Positions 11,716-22,788 of a DNA stretch of 64,000 nucleotides are shown here, one piece after another (position 1 is the first letter of the stretch; each line of letters starts with the position of its first letter). The DNA is taken from assembly GCA_004380135.1 (NCBI GenBank), contig QXCR01000193.1, positions 79,621 through 143,620 of the forward strand. The letters are read 5' to 3'. This DNA comes from Stemphylium vesicarium. Lineage: Eukaryota > Ascomycota > Dothideomycetes > Pleosporales > Pleosporaceae. The notes beneath the pieces are model-generated. The model was not told the origin of the DNA. It worked only from the letters and a program-made list of their open reading frames with translations, and ran no database searches. A program made the translations under genes and the position numbers.

Positions 11716-13018
11716 TTATTGATATATATAGCAAAACGGCCCCGCAAGCGTACTCATCGCATCCCTTATCGTAATATTCGGCGCACCCACATACTCACCC
11801 AGCGTGATAACGTCTCCCAGCGTCCCATTCCTTCCCCCACCCCCCAACTCCACCGTACCCGCAATAGCATATTGTCTCTTCTCGAGATCCAAATTCTGCC
11901 ACGTCCACCACACGCGATCAATCATACCATGATGCGGAAAGAACGCAGGATCAGCCGGCGAATTGTAAAAATCAGACCCTGCGTCGCCGCCAATCGTGTA
12001 GTGACCGCCCGTGTGCACGCCCATGCGGCCTTTTGAGAATTCCCCCTGGTAGATGCGCTGAAAAGTAGCAATGTCGTGATGGTTCTTGATCAGAGAGCTG
12101 ACTTCAGCATCCGTGGTCGCGTTGGCGGATTGCAGACTCATGTCGCGGCGGAGGCAGCGCGGGTTGTAGCCGAGACCGTCAGGGGAGGGGTTGGATGGGA
12201 GGCCGCCGGGGATCTTGAGCATGGATTGGAGGGGGCCCATGTTTGTTTTCCAACTAGCAATGTCGTCAGTCTTCAGATATATATATATATATGTGTGTGT
12301 GGAGTGGGGACTGAGGACGTACTCTTTAAACGGCCCGGACGTCACGCACCCGCCTCCGGTGCCTGGAAGCAACTTCATATCACACGGATTCTCATAGGGA
12401 AAACAGGAGTAGTTCCGCCCGGGGATGTAAGCACCGTCGCCGGACATGCTCGTCTCGCTGCCGTCGAAGAAAGGGCTGCTCTTCGGGTCGTGCGCCCAGT
12501 GCGCCCAGTTGTAGTACGGTTGGTAGCCCTTGTAGCCGCATTCGTTGCGAAGCATTTGCTCAAAGGTCCAGGTGAAGTAGCGGTGCCAGGTGAGGAAGTT
12601 TGCGGTGCCGTGGATTTGGGTTGATTGTTGGATGTGCGTTACGACGAGGTCGTCATATCGACTCTTCGCGCCTTGCGCAATGGCGGCTGGGGTCCTGGCT
12701 GGTTTAGAGCCGATGCATTGGACGGCTTTTATGTAGTCGAGTTTCTCGTGGCGTGATAAGGAGGCCCTAGGTGCATGTTAGAGGGTGGCTTGGGTTAAGG
12801 TAAGTTGTGGTAACCTACCATTCTTTTCGTACGGCGGCGTTCTCTAGAGTGCAGTTTCCGGCACTTGGATAGCCGTTGTCGACGATGAAGGCCTTCAAGT
12901 TTGCCATGCCCATGTCGGCCAACTTGTCATTCTCCATGTACTTTGGCTTCGGCTTCGGTTTTGGCGCCGCGCTGGCGCCTACAACGAGGCCAGCCGCTAT
13001 GTAGATTGAAAACTTCAT
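11716..13018 (-). CDS. Secreted tyrosinase (type 3 copper enzyme)
   Basis: A three-exon gene, with introns at 12767-12818 and 12254-12322, encodes 393 aa. The start at 13018 opens a signal peptide (MKFSIYIAAGLVVGASA) followed by a Lys-Pro repeat. The CuA site is read across exon 2: a His in VVTHIQQ, then HGTANFLTWHRYFTW. The CuB site is HTGGH, then FFPHHGMIDRVWW. These supply the six copper-binding histidines expected of tyrosinases, which hydroxylate monophenols and oxidise diphenols to quinones. The protein lacks the long C-terminal lid of intracellular fungal tyrosinases and resembles the short secreted class. Intron 2 contains an AT/GT microsatellite. An upstream in-frame ATG at 13060 would bury the signal peptide and is less likely. 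The probable substrate is extracellular phenol, for melanin or plant phenolic oxidation. Confidence 0.92.
12277..12301. repeat. AT/GT microsatellite inside a tyrosinase intron
   Basis: About eight AT units pass directly into about five TG units. It lies wholly within intron 2 of the tyrosinase gene, so length changes would not alter the protein but could affect splicing of this 69-nt intron. Confidence 0.85.
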
Positions 13019-14750
13019 GGCGAGTTGACGACTACAATCGAAGTGAGACCCTGAAAGCAATTACGAGACCGCATCTTATAGTCTGCAGTTATTCCGCCAC
13101 ATCATATAAGGCCCACCAAACAGATGCAGTCCAGATTGTCCACTCGTTCGCTAGGCTACGAGAAAAAAAAACTGGCAAGCGCTCTGCCAGGTTGCACACA
13201 GGAAAAGGTCCGTACGGCACATTTGCCAGTGCAATCAGAAAGCAGTCTTGCGCTCCTCGGGAGGATGTCGCCGCTCGTACATGAAGTAGTCTACCGTAGT
13301 GTGGTGTGGCCGCAGAATAAGGCCCGATGATGCCCGTCGGTATGCTCCATAGCCAATCGCTACTTGGTCTGACAGATCTGGATGCGGGCCTTTGCCTGGG
13401 GACTTGCATGTATCTCATGATATACATTTTTTGTGGCGTTTTTCCTCAGGCTTGTATACTGCAATAGGCGGGACGGGCGTTTTGGTGATTAGTCTTTTAT
13501 CCGCATCGGTGAGATGCCCGTGGTTGTCTTCTAGACGTATAGCCGCGGCTTCTCTTTGATGGCAACACTGTCGGCCGGCGCGGTTCATGCTGGACGTAGG
13601 GCACTGCACACGTATGGGACCCTGCTAAGAGTCGGTCGAAGATGCGGGTACGGAAACTGTTAGCCTGAGGGATTACCATGCGCTCAGCGGGACGGGCTTA
13701 ATGGCTGCAGATACAGCTTGTTGTACTTCCGTCTCTTGGCGGCGTGCGACTGAGCGGAAGAGCCTCAACTGCCATACTGCGAAGTAGTCTCGTGACAGGC
13801 ACACCGCCTTGATAGCGAAGTCCTACCTATCTCATAACATGTGAGACTAGTCGGCGATCTCGCAGCTATCGTAACATCAACGGCACGTCGTCGCGGCGAA
13901 ATTGTCGAGATGTTGGGCAGTTCGCCTCACTCGTGCAGCGGGGATCGATCGCAGCCCCGCCTAAGCGAGCCCATGATCCCGCTATTTTCCAAGGACGCTA
14001 CTTGCGCAACCCATTTCCCCACCATCCTAAATCTTTCCTCCCAATCCCCATGCTGCAATCATCCAATCGCTTCGCTCCTCGGGGATTCGGTGCCGAGGTT
14101 GAGTGGCTGGAATTGAGATGCGAGATTGGATCCCAGGCGCCAGGAACTGCATACGCATCCGCCGACTGTGCCACATGAATTGCGCAAGAGGCCAGGACCA
14201 TCATCTTCGTCTAGCGATATCGACGAGGGAATCCTGGATGAACTGCATCTGGGCGAACACGTCGGATGCTGATGCACTTTGATAGGTTTGTCAACTTTGA
14301 TACGGAAGTCGACAACTTCACTCCCTGTTACTGAAATATCGTAGGATGCAGCAATAAGTCAAGCCTCACGTTCATCAGCGAACACCAGTTCAGAGAATAC
14401 ATCGGTACCTCGAACGCCACAGCAATAGTTCCTCCGTCTCAAAAACCTTATCCAATCGTCTAATGCAAGGGATGGATCCAGGTCAAGGCGCCGGCCTATG
14501 AGCGACCAACAAAGTTCCCAACTAGTCCTCGACCCCAAGTCAGTCTCCGTCCGCTTCACCACCTGTCAGTGTCAAGAGCGGTAACGAGGTGTTACGCCAT
14601 CCGTATCAACATCAATCGCGAGATGTTATACTTTGCTGTGTTGCAGCTTCGTACCAGTGATCGCGTGTATGCAAATGCGATATATGATGAGCACTTCGAC
14701 CAGGCGAAAATGCACCTCTTTCTGGCTTTGTGCATATCCTCCTGTCAACC
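13019..14750. other. Long intergenic region without supported gene
   Basis: Short frames occur on both strands (for example 13089-13427 minus and 13841-14116 plus) but none shows a domain, plausible introns, or a codon pattern clearly different from background. I see no transposon ends or RNA gene. The left part must contain the tyrosinase promoter. Confidence 0.4.
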
Positions 14751-15527
14751 ATGTCTGCACCAGCACCAAAGAACATTTCAGATCTCTCCCCAGCCATTGT
14801 CGCTTACAGCAATGGCCCCGTTCTTTCGGCATAGACCACTCCTGCCTTTGCGGTTGCAGCGTTGGTCGTCTTGCTGCGATATTATGCGCGAGCCAGGATA
14901 CTCAAGTCGTTTGGAACAGACGATTGGGTCATTCTTCTTACCTTAGTAAGTTATCCCCCCCCGAACAACCGACGTCAAGAAGTGGATCCGTGTCACAATC
15001 CGCCTCAGAGGCTGAGGATGATGGTTGGGTTATTACCGAATCATCAGGACACATCCTCATAATTCGTCAGATCTACATGACAGCCGTCGTGGTCGGCTTG
15101 TCGCTGGTGAAGATATCCATATCCTTCTTCCTGCTGCGGCTCGCGACTAGGAGACTATATGTGTGGTTCTTGTGGACCTTTGTAGAAGTCTTGGTAGCGT
15201 TCACCTTGGCTTGCATGGGGACGCTCATCTTTCAGTGTGTGACTGTGGAAGCAGCTTGGGATGTTCGACTACGTCCGCCGCCAATGGGAACGGGAACTGC
15301 AACGTGCCTGGAGGATGCAACGTTCCATGATATTGGCACATTCAATGAAGGTACGAGACTACAACCACCCCACAGTTCTGATCAAGATTTCTGATGCTAA
15401 CACCACTAGTTTTCCACATAATCAACGACTTCCTCCTCGCCCTTATCCCCGTCCCCCTCATCTGGAAACTGCACATGCCCCTCCGCACCAGCATATCTCT
15501 CGTCATAGTTCTCTCCCTCATAACTGA
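14751..15527 (+). pseudogene. Broken PTH11-like / rhodopsin-domain membrane protein
   Basis: The remnant starts at ATG 14751 and reads into a helix followed by RYYARARILKSFGTDDWVI, the hallmark Asp-Asp-Trp of fungal rhodopsin-domain (SAT4/PTH11-like) proteins. It continues in another frame with helices around MTAVVVGLSLVKISISFFLL, then through a recognisable intron (about 15350-15409) to a helix ending IPVPLIWKLHMP. There is an in-frame TAG at 14832-14834 before the first conserved motif. The region around 14945-15060, where the second helix belongs, is not cleanly joinable. The frame stops shortly after the fifth helix, so the usual last two helices and the cytosolic tail are missing. Intact members are seven-helix plasma membrane proteins, some of them GPCR-like. 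Decay explains the data best; sequencing error at 14832 plus unusual splicing is less likely. Confidence 0.65.
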
Positions 15528-15642
15528 GGATCGTTTCTAATGAATTCATACGATATCAGAAAGCCACAGCAGTACCCTGCACAACAACAGCACATTAAAC
15601 CAGCTTCCCCCTCCCCCTCCCACAACCCACTAATCTCCCACC

Positions 15643-18198
15643 TCATCTCCTAAACCCTCCTTTCCACCGCCCCCTCCCCAGCCCATCAGTCTCCCCCCTC
15701 TCCGCAACCTTTCCATTGAACACAACCCCCCTCACATCCCCCCTCGGCAGCACAACCTCCAGCCCCTCCCACGCCGGCTTAAACCCGTCCTGCAACTTCT
15801 CCTCAAACTGCACCAGCACCTCCGTCTCCGTAGTCTCGTACCTCAGCGTAAAAACCGAGATCCTTGCCGGCGGCGGCGAAACCCCATCATCCTCGTACCA
15901 AACCGAGCTATACACCTTACCCCCGGACGATCCCTTTGGTGGAAAAACCTCCACGCCGCGGTAATCGTCCAAGGGAAGGTTTGCCAGGTTGTCTGTCTCC
16001 CCGACGGAAAGGACCTGGGTGGATTTTCCAATGGGAATCGCGGACCCGACTTTTGCTAGCACGGGGATGCTCGTCTTCCACGAGGCAGGGACTTGTACCC
16101 ACCGGCCAGCAGAGAAGTATGTCTGCGGTTCGTTATGCAGATCCAGGAACGCAGCGTCGGGGTCCTCCGGATCTTTAGGGAGATACAACTCTGCTGTCTG
16201 GGCACCAGGTTCGAAGACGCCGCCGATCAGCAGGGCGTCACCGAGCCAGTACTGCGTCTCCCCGTCGGTAAGCACCTTGCTGTTCCAGACTTCGGAGTCA
16301 GTCTCGTAGCCCCAGCCCGTCCAGCGCTGCGGCGGTGTGGCTGTGGCGTGCGAGTGAAGCGCTAGACTGTAAAGATACGGTATCATTTCGTACCGCCGTT
16401 TAATCGTTTCCCGCACTATGGCCGTAACCTCGGGGTACATCCACGGCTCGATGACATCGCCGACACTGTTATCAGTCCCGGTTTTAAAACAGTTGATGGC
16501 GAACCGCGGACTGTAGATGCCTTGCTGGCACCACCGCACCAGCAGTTCGGGGGACGGTTGCGGGCCCTCGAAACCGCCAATGTCGTGCCCGTAGCATTGC
16601 ATGAGGCAAATCCCGGCGGTTAGGGAGAGCGCGTTGGCGCCGCGCATGCCGGGCCAGGAGGTTACGTTGTCGCCGCTCCAGGCGCTGGCGCAGTAGCGCA
16701 GTGTGCCTGCTGTTGCGCTGCGGGTTAGGATGAAGGGGCGTTGCGTGGGCTCCATCTCCAGGGACGCATCGTGTGAGGATTTCCCCATGAGTTCGGTGTT
16801 TAGAGCGCGGCCCCAGAAGCCGATGTCTTTGCCGTAGGCTGCGTTGGTTTCGTTCTTAGGGCCTTGGAGTACGTGGGGGGAGGTCATTTCGCATTGCCAA
16901 CCATCATGCGGAATCGTGTACTCGTTGTTGTCATTCCAGATGCAATCGATGCCTACGCGCTTCAGCTCCCGGATCCCGTCGTACCACCACTGATACCCCG
17001 CTGCAGAGGTGAAGTCAATGTGGCCGCCTACACCGCTCTCGCCGCCGCCAGCGCTCCAGAGACGGGCTTCTGCCGAGGCTTTCGTCAGGGAATCTGTGAA
17101 GAAGGCATTCGTGTCTTTCAACTTCTGGTACTCTGGGTGGCTGCCGAGTACATATGGTTTAACGTTTGCAATAAGCCGGATGCCTTCTTTATGATACGCG
17201 TCAATCCAGCCCTTTGGATCGGGGAATCGATGCTGGTTCCACGTAAACACGTTGCGGGTTTTTGGTTCGGTTTCCGCGACAGTGTAGCCAGACGACATTT
17301 GCATGCCTGAACAGGGTATGTCGTGTTCTTTTAGCTTGCGTGCAAAGTCCATCATGGACTCGTGCGCGGGCGGGTCGTCGGTCATGGAGTACTTCATTCC
17401 TCCAGCTAAATATCCAAATGCCCATCGTGGAACGAGCAGAGGGTATCCGACTAGATCGGCGTAGATGCGAACAATGTCCGGGAGCGTCTTGCCGACTAGG
17501 AGATACTCTTCCAACCCCCCGTAATCTTGGCGGTAGACCTTGAAGCGCCCCCACATGCCGTCCATCTCGGAGCCTACAGAGTAGAATCCGCGTGCGTGCG
17601 AGGTGGAGAAGATGCCGACGCAACCGTCGGGCGTGGCGTTGATGAGTAGCGGGATGTGCTTGTACATTGGATCTGTGCGGTGGACGTCGTAGCCGAAAGA
17701 ATCGGTTGCTGAGAGCACAAAATGTCGATTCGAAAGATCCATGGGTGCAGGCTTCTCACCCAGCCCGAGGTGAAGCGTGCCATTGTTGTATCGCGTGTAG
17801 TGGGAAACCCCCGTTCCGTCGGCGACGTAGGAGCGGTTGGGTAGATCGGTGTGGATTGGGATTTTCTGGCCTGGTAGCGTCAAGGAGACGAGTGGGAGTC
17901 CACTTTCCCAGTCTACCGTTGCGGTGATGTCGTCGACGGCGAGGGTCTTTGATTCCCCGCTGGATGAGAGAACCTTGGCGTTGGCATCTGTCAGGCTTCT
18001 CTCAGGCACGGGAGCTGCTCGATGTGGCGGTAGTAAATGTTTCGGAGAGGTTAACGTTGTACGAAAGAGACCGGGTCGAATGGCATCAAAGGTAAATTTA
18101 AACTCTCCCGCCTTCGACAGCAGCTCAACGCTTGTATCCGATGTTGCGGTAATAGCCGCGGCTTGGTAGCCGGTGGGTACATATTCCAGCATCGGCAT
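15643..18198 (-). CDS. GH31 family alpha-glucosidase-like glycoside hydrolase
   Basis: A single-exon gene of 851 aa from the ATG at 18198 (the frame itself opens at 18273). An N-terminal galactose-mutarotase-like domain is followed by the (beta/alpha)8 GH31 barrel. The catalytic nucleophile is the Asp in CIWNDNNEYT (about residue 423) and the acid/base is the Asp in AWSGDNVTSW (about residue 510). The nucleophile motif reads Trp-Asn-Asp-Asn-Asn-Glu, where many GH31 enzymes have Trp-x-Asp-Met-Asn-Glu. Shorter downstream starts (18192) are possible. No signal peptide is obvious from the chosen start, so the enzyme may be intracellular; the upstream extension is hydrophobic, and a start at 18273 would add a membrane-like segment. 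GH31 retaining enzymes release glucose or xylose from alpha-linked substrates; the precise sugar is not readable here. It is divergently arranged with an MFS transporter. Confidence 0.9.
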   Translation of the reverse strand: MPMLEYVPTGYQAAAITATSDTSVELLSKAGEFKFTFDAIRPGLFRTTLTSPKHLLPPHRAAPVPERSLTDANAKVLSSSGESKTLAVDDITATVDWESGLPLVSLTLPGQKIPIHTDLPNRSYVADGTGVSHYTRYNNGTLHLGLGEKPAPMDLSNRHFVLSATDSFGYDVHRTDPMYKHIPLLINATPDGCVGIFSTSHARGFYSVGSEMDGMWGRFKVYRQDYGGLEEYLLVGKTLPDIVRIYADLVGYPLLVPRWAFGYLAGGMKYSMTDDPPAHESMMDFARKLKEHDIPCSGMQMSSGYTVAETEPKTRNVFTWNQHRFPDPKGWIDAYHKEGIRLIANVKPYVLGSHPEYQKLKDTNAFFTDSLTKASAEARLWSAGGGESGVGGHIDFTSAAGYQWWYDGIRELKRVGIDCIWNDNNEYTIPHDGWQCEMTSPHVLQGPKNETNAAYGKDIGFWGRALNTELMGKSSHDASLEMEPTQRPFILTRSATAGTLRYCASAWSGDNVTSWPGMRGANALSLTAGICLMQCYGHDIGGFEGPQPSPELLVRWCQQGIYSPRFAINCFKTGTDNSVGDVIEPWMYPEVTAIVRETIKRRYEMIPYLYSLALHSHATATPPQRWTGWGYETDSEVWNSKVLTDGETQYWLGDALLIGGVFEPGAQTAELYLPKDPEDPDAAFLDLHNEPQTYFSAGRWVQVPASWKTSIPVLAKVGSAIPIGKSTQVLSVGETDNLANLPLDDYRGVEVFPPKGSSGGKVYSSVWYEDDGVSPPPARISVFTLRYETTETEVLVQFEEKLQDGFKPAWEGLEVVLPRGDVRGVVFNGKVAERGETDGLGRGRWKGGFRR

Positions 18199-18528
18199 GA
18201 CGGCAATCTCGATGATGACAATCAGTACTCTATTTGCCGAATGCTGCAACACCAACAACCTAGATTTATACAAAGATACAAGTTCACGTCTTCGCCCGAA
18301 GGTCCCTTGTCCGTTAGCCGAAGCATGTACGTAGCCTCGTCACGAGGCGGGCACAGACGCGGCCAACGGTATCTTCGGCCGGCGTCAGCAGCCTCCTAGC
18401 CCCGATGCGGACACGATCATCAGTCTGGGGACTCCATGGGGAAGCATTATAAGGCTCCTTGGCCAGGCTTACATCAACAGCATCAGTATTCGTGAGACCG
18501 ATTCCAAACGCCTTCGTCAACCTCATCC
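18199..18528. promoter_or_regulatory. Shared divergent promoter, GH31 enzyme / MFS transporter
   Basis: The 330 bp between the two start codons is the only sequence available for both promoters, which makes coordinated regulation plausible. One word matching the CreA-type consensus (CTGGGG, near 18425) is present, but so short a match has little weight. No TATA box stands out. Confidence 0.4.
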
Positions 18529-20213
18529 ATGTCTCACAAACCTGACATGACGGACCAGACCACCCCAATTGCAGACATCAATGTCAAGCCCGATGTCGAA
18601 ACCACAGAATCACTCCACAAACCCACGAATAGCAAAGGCAGAGATAAAGCTGCGGCGCTACTCGCTTCCAACGAGCGCATCGTCGTAACGTCAGAGGAGA
18701 ACAAACGCGTGTTGAAGAAGATCGATCTCGTCATCCTGCCCATCCTCCTCAGTGTCTACTTCCTCCAATCCCTCGACAAAACCACACTATCGTACGCCTC
18801 AGTCTTCGGCCTCATCGAAGATGCAAATCTCGATCCCGACTCGCAGCAATACTCCTGGCTCGGAAGTATCGTGTACATCGCACAGCTCGTAGCGCAGCCG
18901 CTCGTCGCTTTCCTGCTAGTGAAGCTGAAGATGGGGAAATTCATGGGCGTCATGGTGTTCACGTGGGGGTGCATTCTGTGCGGTATGGCGGGCGCGAGTA
19001 ACTTTGCCGGACTCATGGCCACACGGTTTCTATTGGGGGCTTTTGAAGCTGCAGTTGGTAAGTCACCTTTCCCAGACCACCTATAGCCCCAGACGTTTAT
19101 TAACGCCTTACAGCACCCGCCTTCATCGCCGTAGTACAAATGTGGTACAAGCGCGGCGAACAGACAAACCGCAACGCAGCGTGGTACGCCATGCTGGGCA
19201 TCGTCAACATCCTCGGCAGCCTCCTGTGCTACGGCCTCGGCCACATCGACTCCAAGTTGCTGCATTCCTACCAGATCATCTTCCTCTTCTGCGGTCTGCT
19301 CACGGTGATCGTGTCCGTCTTCGTCTGGTTCTTCATGCCGGACTCGCCCATGGAAGCCAAATTCTTCACCCCCCACGAGAAACTCGTCGCCGTTGAGCGC
19401 CTGCGCATGAACCAGATGGGCGTCGCGTCGCGCGTGTGGAAGTGGGATCACGTGTTGGAGGCGTTCATGGATCCCAAGACGTGGCTTTGGTTTGCCATGT
19501 TGACGGCTGTTAGTATTCCCAGTGGGGGGATTACGACGTTTGGGCCGCTTATCATTGAGGGGTTTGGGTTCAATCAGTTTCAGACTATTCTGTTCAATAT
19601 GCCGTTTGGCGTTGTCCAGATTGTTGCGACGGTTGGCGGCGCGTGGTTGGCGACGTGGTTGAAGAAGAAGTCGCCCGTGCTTATTCTTCTGTGCATCCCG
19701 CCGATTATTGGGATCGTCATACTTATGGTTGTGGGTCGCGAGGATGAGAATCGCGGCGTCTTGCTCTTTGGGTACTACATGACGAGCTTCTATCCTGGTA
19801 TCTCACCCTTGCTCTACTCGTGGTCTGGGCAGAACACTGGCGGTGATACGAAGCGCAAAGTCACTACTAGTATCCTGTTTGTCGGCGCCAGCGCGGGAAA
19901 CATCATCGGCCCGCAACTCTTCAAGCCTTCCGAAAGGCCGTACTACAAACGCGGTCTGCAAGCCAATCTCGCCCTTTTCATCGCGATTATCGTGCTGATC
20001 TTGATCGCCATGTTTTGGATCAAGCTGCTCAACCGCAAGCACGCCGCGACACGAGAAAGCATGGGCAAGTCTGCTGTTGTTGTCGACACGAGTATGGGAT
20101 CTAGCCGCGAGGCAAATACCGAGGAAGCTCAGAATGAGGCCAGCGGCGTGGGTGACAAGGCTTTTGATGATGTGACGGACATCAAGAACGAAGACTTCAT
20201 CTACATTTATTGA
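18529..20213 (+). CDS. MFS transporter, allantoate permease (Dal5/ACS) family
   Basis: A two-exon gene, with an intron at 19058-19113, encodes 542 aa. About twelve helices are visible, with a charged N-terminal tail of about 60 residues. The first helix region reads KKIDLVILPILLSVYFLQSLDKTTLSYASVFG in pieces, typical of the anion:cation symporter branch of the major facilitator superfamily (allantoate, nicotinate, biotin precursor and related permeases). The loop motif APAFIAVVQMWYKRGEQTNR after helix 4 fits the same branch. It should import a small carboxylate or amide across the plasma membrane; the substrate is unknown. The C-terminal tail is acidic and hydrophilic. Its divergence from a GH31 glycosidase and convergence with a Zn2Cys6 regulator suggest a nutrient-acquisition unit, which is inference. 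Confidence 0.9.
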
Positions 20214-20305
20214 GCATAGCTCGCAGTAGATAGTTTCACAACAACTATTTTGTACACGAAAAAAGAAAGAACTGTCAATCTCGTGCGTCAACTCACTTGT
20301 CATTG

Positions 20306-22353
20306 CTAGAAAAGACTGTCAATATTGACGAACAGATCCTGCCAACCCATGGGCATATGCTTGAGATTGAGTCCCGGAAAGTCCCACTCGAAGACAAATT
20401 CACTCGGCACGTAGCCCTGAAACTCGCTTTCAGCCGCACCTCCATCTCTCCCTGGGGTACTTGTAGACTCTGGGACGTTGTTTTGTTCCACAGAGTACTC
20501 GTGCAACGCGGCCTCGCATTTCTCAATGCTCGTTTGAAGGATCTGAAAGTATGCAATGTGCCCCACTGTGACTGTCTTCAGCTCCTCGAGCACCCGGTGA
20601 GCATCGTGAAGCAGCGCCATGACGGATGCTGCGGGATCACGAAGCAGGATGGCTAGCTTGAGGACGAGCAAAACAGAGACGGCGCATTTGGCCCACACGT
20701 AGTCGAGCGTCCATTTGAACGTGCTGAGATACGTGGAGCCGATGGTGTGGGTGGATGATGCGGGCGAAGAGTCTGGCGACGTCGTGTACGATTGCAGCAT
20801 GTAGTGTAGATGCCGGCCTGCTGCATCTTTCGCCTGGCGTATAAAGTCTCTCTGAAACTCAGTCATGAATGCAATGTTCTCTATTCCAGAAGATGCGACA
20901 GCTTTCAGATACAACGTCATCATGGCCCATTCGCGCTGGATATGAAGATTTTGCAACGCGAGTGCTCGCTTGTGAGGTGCGGGCTCCGCTAGAGCGATAT
21001 TTGTCCATTCTTCTAGCCAAAGTGATAGCTCAACACTGGCATCATCCACTGTGCTGCGAACCTGGTCTTCGCTCGCTTGGAGAAGAAAGTCACTATTTCG
21101 GCGCATGATCTTGGTGTAGGCTTCGGTGCGGATTATATTGAGTTCGATTTGAGATAGTAGGCGAATATCGACTGCTGTTCGTTCGGGATGGCTTAGGAGA
21201 CTCCTGATCTTGCGAGGTGAGGTATGGAGGGTCAAGCCTGGCAGCTTTCCCCCGTCTAGTGAGAAGCTCGTGAGTGTTAGAAAGGTGATGTCGAAAGCAA
21301 TCAGAGTGTCACTCACAACAACTCAAGATTGCATATCCCGTGCCAGATTCGGGAAAGCCGATACAATTCTCGTTCTTCGCCGCTGATCAGTGTGGATCGT
21401 GCATGACTTTTCGCCATGAGCTGGTCAACAGCACGTGGCAGATCAAGTTGCATGGCAAAACGAAGGGCTGTCGCGATCAACAAGAAGCCATTCTCGGAGT
21501 ATGCAGCTACCAGTGTAATAGCTTGAATATCCTCAACTGTCGGCACACTCGTGTTGATGAGTAGATTCGTGATGTGGCTGCGCACTCGCGATTGCAGTTG
21601 GCGGTAGATAGTAGTGTTGAAACCTTCCTCGGCGCGACAGCCAATGCTAACGACGGCATCGAAGAGGATGGCGCTGCGCGATGATACGGAAGTGATGTTG
21701 TCATATCTCTCGCAGAATATCGGCACCAGGTATTGCTATGAGGATTAGTCTTGCGCTCTGGCAGCTGATGTGTAATTCTTACACTGCCTGAGAAGAAACT
21801 AGGAAAGTTAGCAATACCGTTCAACCGGTAAAGTGAGGGACTAGCTACCTCTGGTACCAATGAGCGGCCTGCTCCCATGTGATGAAACCTGCATCGACGG
21901 CGCTCCCGGCTGCATCGCGTTCAGGAAGGGAACGAGGCGTAATGGTGGAAACGGATACGCTCGGGCGGTTCATAGGTGACTGCAGAAGTTAGTCAGAATG
22001 CTTATCCTTCCACCACGTGGGTTTCGAGTCTTTTAGGGCAGTGAGCTGCACCATTACCCGAAACTATGGCAAAGACTACCAAGACATGCATAGACCGTAC
22101 TTACGCTAGTATGGCGACGTTGTACATGTCTCGCACCGAGCTGCTCGCGAAGTGCAGCCATCTCAGCCTCCAGCTTCTCAATGCGGAGTACATTCTCGTC
22201 CTTCACCGCGTCAAAGTACTCGCAAGAAGCATTGTTTCTGTCGCATCGCTGGCAAGGGCGATTTCCATCGCATCGCACCTTGGATGTTCGGCAATTGACA
22301 CAGGCATTGATAGCACGGCGTTTGCGCGGTCGTGGTGAGGCGTGTGCGTCCAT
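20306..22353 (-). CDS. Zn2Cys6 fungal transcription factor
   Basis: A five-exon gene, with introns at 21981-22104 (5' part approximate), 21799-21848, 21736-21782 and 21267-21316, encodes 591 aa. The N terminus carries a perfect binuclear cluster with cysteines at 18, 21, 28, 34, 37 and 44 (CX2CX6CX5CX2CX6C), preceded by a basic stretch PRKRR. A leucine-zipper-like coiled coil follows (ENVLRIEKLEAEMAALREQL). The middle and C-terminal parts match the fungal-specific transcription factor region, including FFSGSQYLVPIFCERYDN and the splice-restored ELFFSLDGGKLPG. One exon is only 16 nt (21783-21798). Such proteins are nuclear and bind CGG half-sites as dimers. Their targets are often neighbours, here a converging MFS transporter and an FAD monooxygenase 435 bp upstream in the same orientation, but no target can be asserted. 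Confidence 0.88.
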
Positions 22354-22788
22354 CGGTAACCTCGCGCGAGAGGCGGCGTGTGGGTTGACCCGATTTTTAA
22401 CGTCGGGGGTGGGCCGAGTGGAGATGCGGGGAAGTATGCACCCATGAGTCGTGACTCGGCAGCCGAAGCCATTATCGGCAATGCTCTACGTATCTCCTCC
22501 CTTTGCGCAAGGGTACATACCCGCTACTAGGCAAATTTAGTACCTTGGGCCTGGTCAATTGATAACGTCTGCGGTTCAGCCCCGCATGCGTTTCATCGGA
22601 TGCGGCAGGTCATGGGTGATCTGACATGTGTGACGCTGTGAAGAAAAAATCCGATGACAACCTCTTAGATCGAGGGTGGTACTAGGGAGTTGGATCATCA
22701 TTTTGCACGCTGAAGAAAATTCGGATGAATTGATGAGATAGGCAATATAAATGCTTCGTTCTGATTTCTTCGCTTATGACACGGCTTC
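22354..22788. other. Intergenic, promoter of the Zn2Cys6 regulator
   Basis: This 435-bp gap lies between the regulator start and the stop of the FAD monooxygenase, both on the minus strand. It holds the regulator promoter and the monooxygenase 3' end. No further gene or repeat is seen. Confidence 0.4.
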
